A stretch of DNA of 64,000 nucleotides, taken from NCBI GenBank assembly GCA_014607495.2, contig CP053156.1:5084001-5148000 (forward strand), given 5' to 3'. Both the position numbers and the translations under genes were made by a program. The stretch comes from Carposina sasakii (taxonomy: Eukaryota; Arthropoda; Insecta; Lepidoptera; Carposinidae). Within the stretch, counting starts at the first letter, position 1. Each line of letters opens with the position of its first letter. The notes below the pieces were generated by a model that was not told the origin of the DNA, did no database searches, and worked only from the letters and a program-made list of their open reading frames with translations. This document shows, in pieces, positions 61,437 through 64,000 of the stretch.

Positions 61437-63585
61437 AAACTCTATTGATGTCCTCCTGGAGCCCTAACTCGTCCTCGACTCTAGATACCCGCCTATACAC
61501 CTTTAGGTCGTCGGCATACAGCTGAAATTTTGAGTTAATAATGCATTCATGTATGTCATTAATAAAGATATTAAATAATATTGGTCCTAAGTGAGATCCT
61601 TGTGGGACACCTGATGAAGATGCATATGTATAGGAAGTAAAGCCGTTGACTGTCACACACTGAGTCCTATCTGCTAGATAGGATGCAAACCACTCTAGAA
61701 GGGAACCGTGAATACCCATGATTGAAAGTTTATTCAAGAGAATAGAGTGGTTAACTTTATCGAATGCTTTGCTAAAATCAGTGTAAACTGCATCCACCTC
61801 ACCCCCCCTATCCAATTCTGTCAGAATTTCATCTACATACTTGACCAAATTGGAGGCTGTAGATCTATGCCTAAGGAAACCATGCTGTCTAGCCGATATA
61901 TGTTGCTTTATATGCCAGGATAGATGCGGACATAGAAGGGACTCAAGAACCTTTGCAATAATCGGTAGAAGACTAATAGGTCGGTAGTTGCGAACATCAG
62001 TCCTGTCGCCCTGCTTGGGAATAGGTATTACAGCGGCTCTTTTCCATACCTTAGGGAAATTGCCTTCAGTCAAAGAACGATTATAAATGAGCCGGAGAGG
62101 ACACGACAGGGCAGAGGCGCATTTTTTAAGAAACATTGGAGGTAGACCATCACTTCCCGCTCCCTTACCCTCGTCTAGCTTTTCCAAAGCTCTCTTAACC
62201 GTGAGTTCTGAAAATTGCACGTTAGTCAAGACATTTGGGACCTGATGCGTCACACTTGACGGAAAACGCGGTCGAGGGGCTACATACGGCGATACCTCGT
62301 ACACAGAGGAAAAGTATCGTGCAAACATATCAGCTATAGCAATGCCCTCCGTGGCCGTCCCAATTCCATCAGTTAACAGGGATGGAATTGTGTTTGTATT
62401 CTGTCGTTTCTTGCTCACAAAAGACCAAAAGCTTTTCGTATTGTAAATTATATCACCCTCAATTTTTCTAATATAGTTTTTGTAAGAATTTTTAATAATT
62501 GTATTAGTTCTACCTCTTAACAAATCGTATTCTAAAGCATCTCTTTCATTCTTGTAAACTTTATAACGAGAGCGATGCTTCTCCTTTTCCTTCAATAGTT
62601 TGATAAGATTACATGTGAACCACGGGGGATAATTGCGATTTCGTTTTCTAATTAAGGGCACATGGGTACGGATGATCTCATTAACCAATAAGTAAAAGGC
62701 CTCCACCATGTCATCCACACTCTCACAGCCATCAAACCTCTCCTCCCAGTCCAGACTACCAAGCGCGTTGTTTAAACGATTATAATCTGCTTTCCGGAAG
62801 TTGTACCTCGAAGTGTATTCCACTTTGAGAGGAAGAATACCTCCAATCTTTACATCAACCTCGATCGGGGGATGATTCGGATCCAGCACCGAAATAGGAC
62901 TCAGAGACTTAGTCAGTTTAATGTCAGTCAAGTTCGTCAACACCAAGTCCAATGTCCTGCCCAAATAGTTTTTAAGTGCACTCAACTGCCTCAGACCATT
63001 AAGTGAGAGAAAATCCATCAAGATGCAACCCTTAGTGTCTAGGTTATTGGGTATTGCTGCATTCTTGTCATCATTTACCGTCCAACATAACTGCGGCAAG
63101 TTGAAGTCGCCCGCGATTATGATATTGGTCATGTGTGCGATGTGGTTTTCTACTTTACTAAGGAAATGTTTAAAGTAATGCTCATTCAAGGGAGACGGCA
63201 GATACACACCACACAGACTCAACGTATAATTTTCGTCAAGTTTTATAGTCACCCAAATATCCTCACAGTCACTTTCAAACATATAACTCCTAAAACACTC
63301 GAGTGACCTATCCACCCCAATCAGTACTCCTCCACCCTCATCTTTATGATTATAAAAAGGGCTAGAGCATCTATCTCGCCTAAATATTTGGTATCTAGCA
63401 TCAAAAACTTCTCCATCAAAAATGTTGTCATTTAGCCAAGTCTCCGTCAGGATAATAATGTTATACTTACAGTTTAAAACCTCCCTGTACACATTATCGA
63501 GTTTAGTTTTCATTCCTTTAAGATTCTGATAATAAATAGAAATATTGAATTTTTTTTTAAAAGATAATAAATAAGTAACATTCAC
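61429..63585 (-). CDS. LINE ORF2, endonuclease and reverse transcriptase
   Basis: 718 codons. APE-like endonuclease: YYQNLKGM (Asn21), ILTETWL (Glu48), IAGDFNLP (159-164), TLDLVLTN (211-218) and DPNHPP (His238). This enzyme nicks the target DNA. Reverse transcriptase: IPIPKQGD and VRNYRPISLL (519-540), TDFSKAFDKVNHSIL (catalytic Asp at 603 and nearby), SGVPQGSHLGPILFNIFIND (658-677) and LYADDLKVY with the catalytic Asp pair at 692-693. The frame then ends early at a TAG, and the following RT sequence continues in another register. All catalytic motifs are present. The start ATG at 63585 lies 54 bp after the ORF1 stop, as expected for a two-ORF LINE. Confidence 0.93.
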   Translation of the reverse strand: MNVTYLLSFKKKFNISIYYQNLKGMKTKLDNVYREVLNCKYNIIILTETWLNDNIFDGEVFDARYQIFRRDRCSSPFYNHKDEGGGVLIGVDRSLECFRSYMFESDCEDIWVTIKLDENYTLSLCGVYLPSPLNEHYFKHFLSKVENHIAHMTNIIIAGDFNLPQLCWTVNDDKNAAIPNNLDTKGCILMDFLSLNGLRQLSALKNYLGRTLDLVLTNLTDIKLTKSLSPISVLDPNHPPIEVDVKIGGILPLKVEYTSRYNFRKADYNRLNNALGSLDWEERFDGCESVDDMVEAFYLLVNEIIRTHVPLIRKRNRNYPPWFTCNLIKLLKEKEKHRSRYKVYKNERDALEYDLLRGRTNTIIKNSYKNYIRKIEGDIIYNTKSFWSFVSKKRQNTNTIPSLLTDGIGTATEGIAIADMFARYFSSVYEVSPYVAPRPRFPSSVTHQVPNVLTNVQFSELTVKRALEKLDEGKGAGSDGLPPMFLKKCASALSCPLRLIYNRSLTEGNFPKVWKRAAVIPIPKQGDRTDVRNYRPISLLPIIAKVLESLLCPHLSWHIKQHISARQHGFLRHRSTASNLVKYVDEILTELDRGGEVDAVYTDFSKAFDKVNHSILLNKLSIMGIHGSLLEWFASYLADRTQCVTVNGFTSYTYASSSGVPQGSHLGPILFNIFINDIHECIINSKFQLYADDLKVYRRVSRVEDELGLQEDINRVYE

Positions 63586-63639
63586 TTAAGTACAACCACA
63601 TAGGCAGAAAAAAAAAAAATTTAAAACAATTAATCAATA

Positions 63640-63963
63640 TTAGCTGAGCTTAGTCAAATATTCCAGGCTTTGTATGATCTTTGCGGGATGATCAAAGTCT
63701 TTCCTTACATATATTCTGCCATCTCGTACCCATACATGTTTATATCCCTTTTCTTTAGCTTTGATTCTGGTAGCAGCGTGTAGTGACTTATTGGCAGGTG
63801 TTAGATGTTCGTGAATAAATATAGGTAGTTTTTTATCATCTATGCCTAGAAGGGATGAGTTTAATTTTTCTTTAGCATTAGTCCTATTGTATTTGGTGAT
63901 AGCAGCGAGAAAGTTGTCTCGTTTAATTTTGCTAGTCAATTTACAAATAACTGCTCTTGGTTG
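63640..63963 (-). CDS. LINE ORF1, C-terminal domain, partial
   Basis: About 107 codons remain, open from the truncation point (preceded by a stop in flanking DNA). PIFIHEHLTPANKSLHAATR, KAKEKGYKHVWVRDGRIYVR is the conserved C-terminal motif of CR1-type ORF1 proteins of insects, which bind the element RNA; the N-terminal PHD/coiled-coil part is missing. The first clear initiator for the shortened frame is a TTG at 63939, which has no meaning for the ancestral protein. It belongs to the same insertion as the ORF2 downstream. Confidence 0.85.
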   Translation of the reverse strand, partial: QPRAVICKLTSKIKRDNFLAAITKYNRTNAKEKLNSSLLGIDDKKLPIFIHEHLTPANKSLHAATRIKAKEKGYKHVWVRDGRIYVRKDFDHPAKIIQSLEYLTKLS

Positions 63964-63967
63964 TTAT

Positions 63968-63997
63968 CTTATCAACTCTTATCAACGCTTATCAACA
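63968..63997. repeat. 10-bp tandem repeat, CTTATCAACN x3
   Basis: cttatcaact, cttatcaacg, cttatcaaca in a row, touching the truncated end of the LINE and continuing towards the window edge. May be the start of a larger minisatellite beyond 64000. Confidence 0.8.
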
Positions 63998-64000
63998 CAT

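Larger units (their letters stand above)
60476..63963 (-). mobile_element. CR1/Jockey-like LINE, 5'-truncated, nearly intact ORF2
   Basis: About 3.49 kb. Order on the minus strand: end of ORF1, a 54-bp gap, ORF2 endonuclease and RT, a ~200-bp 3' UTR and a (TAAA)n/(TAAATAA)n 3' tail at 60476-60506. The 5' end is cut within ORF1 near 63963, next to a 10-bp tandem repeat. One frame break separates the two ORF2 parts. It is the longest coding element in the window. Confidence 0.9.

Noticed and set aside
1..64000. CRISPR arrays, operons, Shine-Dalgarno sites, IS elements, replication origins
   Set aside because: The window is eukaryotic; repeats here are dispersed or inverted and none has regular spacers.

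Overview
This is eukaryotic, AT-rich, repeat-dense DNA, most probably from a moth or butterfly (Lepidoptera). Support comes from Helitron copies with the A|TC...CTAG|T layout and a GC hairpin beside CTAG, several tRNA-derived SINE families, LINE 3' ends finishing in short tandem repeats, and a short-LTR Mag-like Ty3/gypsy element primed at a tRNA-Ser-type site. I see no bacterial operons, no CRISPR array, no rRNA and no convincing functional tRNA gene. Nearly every recognisable coding stretch belongs to a mobile element.

Layout. 1-1909: left-truncated Ty3/gypsy element on the minus strand whose gag-pol frame is unbroken to the window edge. 1916-4545: two inverted SINE copies joined to a perfectly conserved 97-bp flank. 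5-16 kb: retroposon fragments, Helitron ends and several foldback elements (5573, 5976, 8210, 9475, 12156, 13494, 14479). 17-26 kb: LINE remnants (17.5, 22.0 and 24.9 kb) and a pair of tRNA-like hairpin repeats (20.16 and 20.47 kb). 27-42 kb: mostly AT-rich non-coding DNA with retroposons, a motif-rich block with TATA and splice-donor signals at 31.3-31.62 kb, a SINE with a hammerhead-ribozyme-like motif at 37.6 kb, and a cluster of one foldback family (36.1, 39.5, 41.2, 41.7 kb). 42.9-44.2 kb: the only host-gene candidate, a plus-strand exon encoding a signal peptide and a DPCKA motif followed by a GTAAGT donor, possibly the first coding exon of a tolloid/BMP1-type protease. 44.5-60 kb: Helitrons, hAT-like and TA-target foldbacks, and SINEs, including a hammerhead-bearing SINE with a 14-bp target duplication inside an older repeat (53.55-53.8 kb). 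60.5-64 kb: a CR1/Jockey-like LINE, 5'-truncated, whose ORF2 carries the complete endonuclease and reverse transcriptase and is broken by what looks like a single-base insertion.

How the parts relate. No pathway is encoded. The window is a layered record of insertions, and nesting gives relative ages: SINE family C is older than two foldback families that split it, SINE family A is older than the CAGGGTG foldback that splits it, and an AT-rich repeat is older than the hammerhead SINE. The most unusual signal is the hammerhead-like core, CTGATGA, a 3-bp stem II, GAAA and a two-base-pair stem III before GTC, present in two separate copies. Family and clade names rest on visible motifs; no database search was made.
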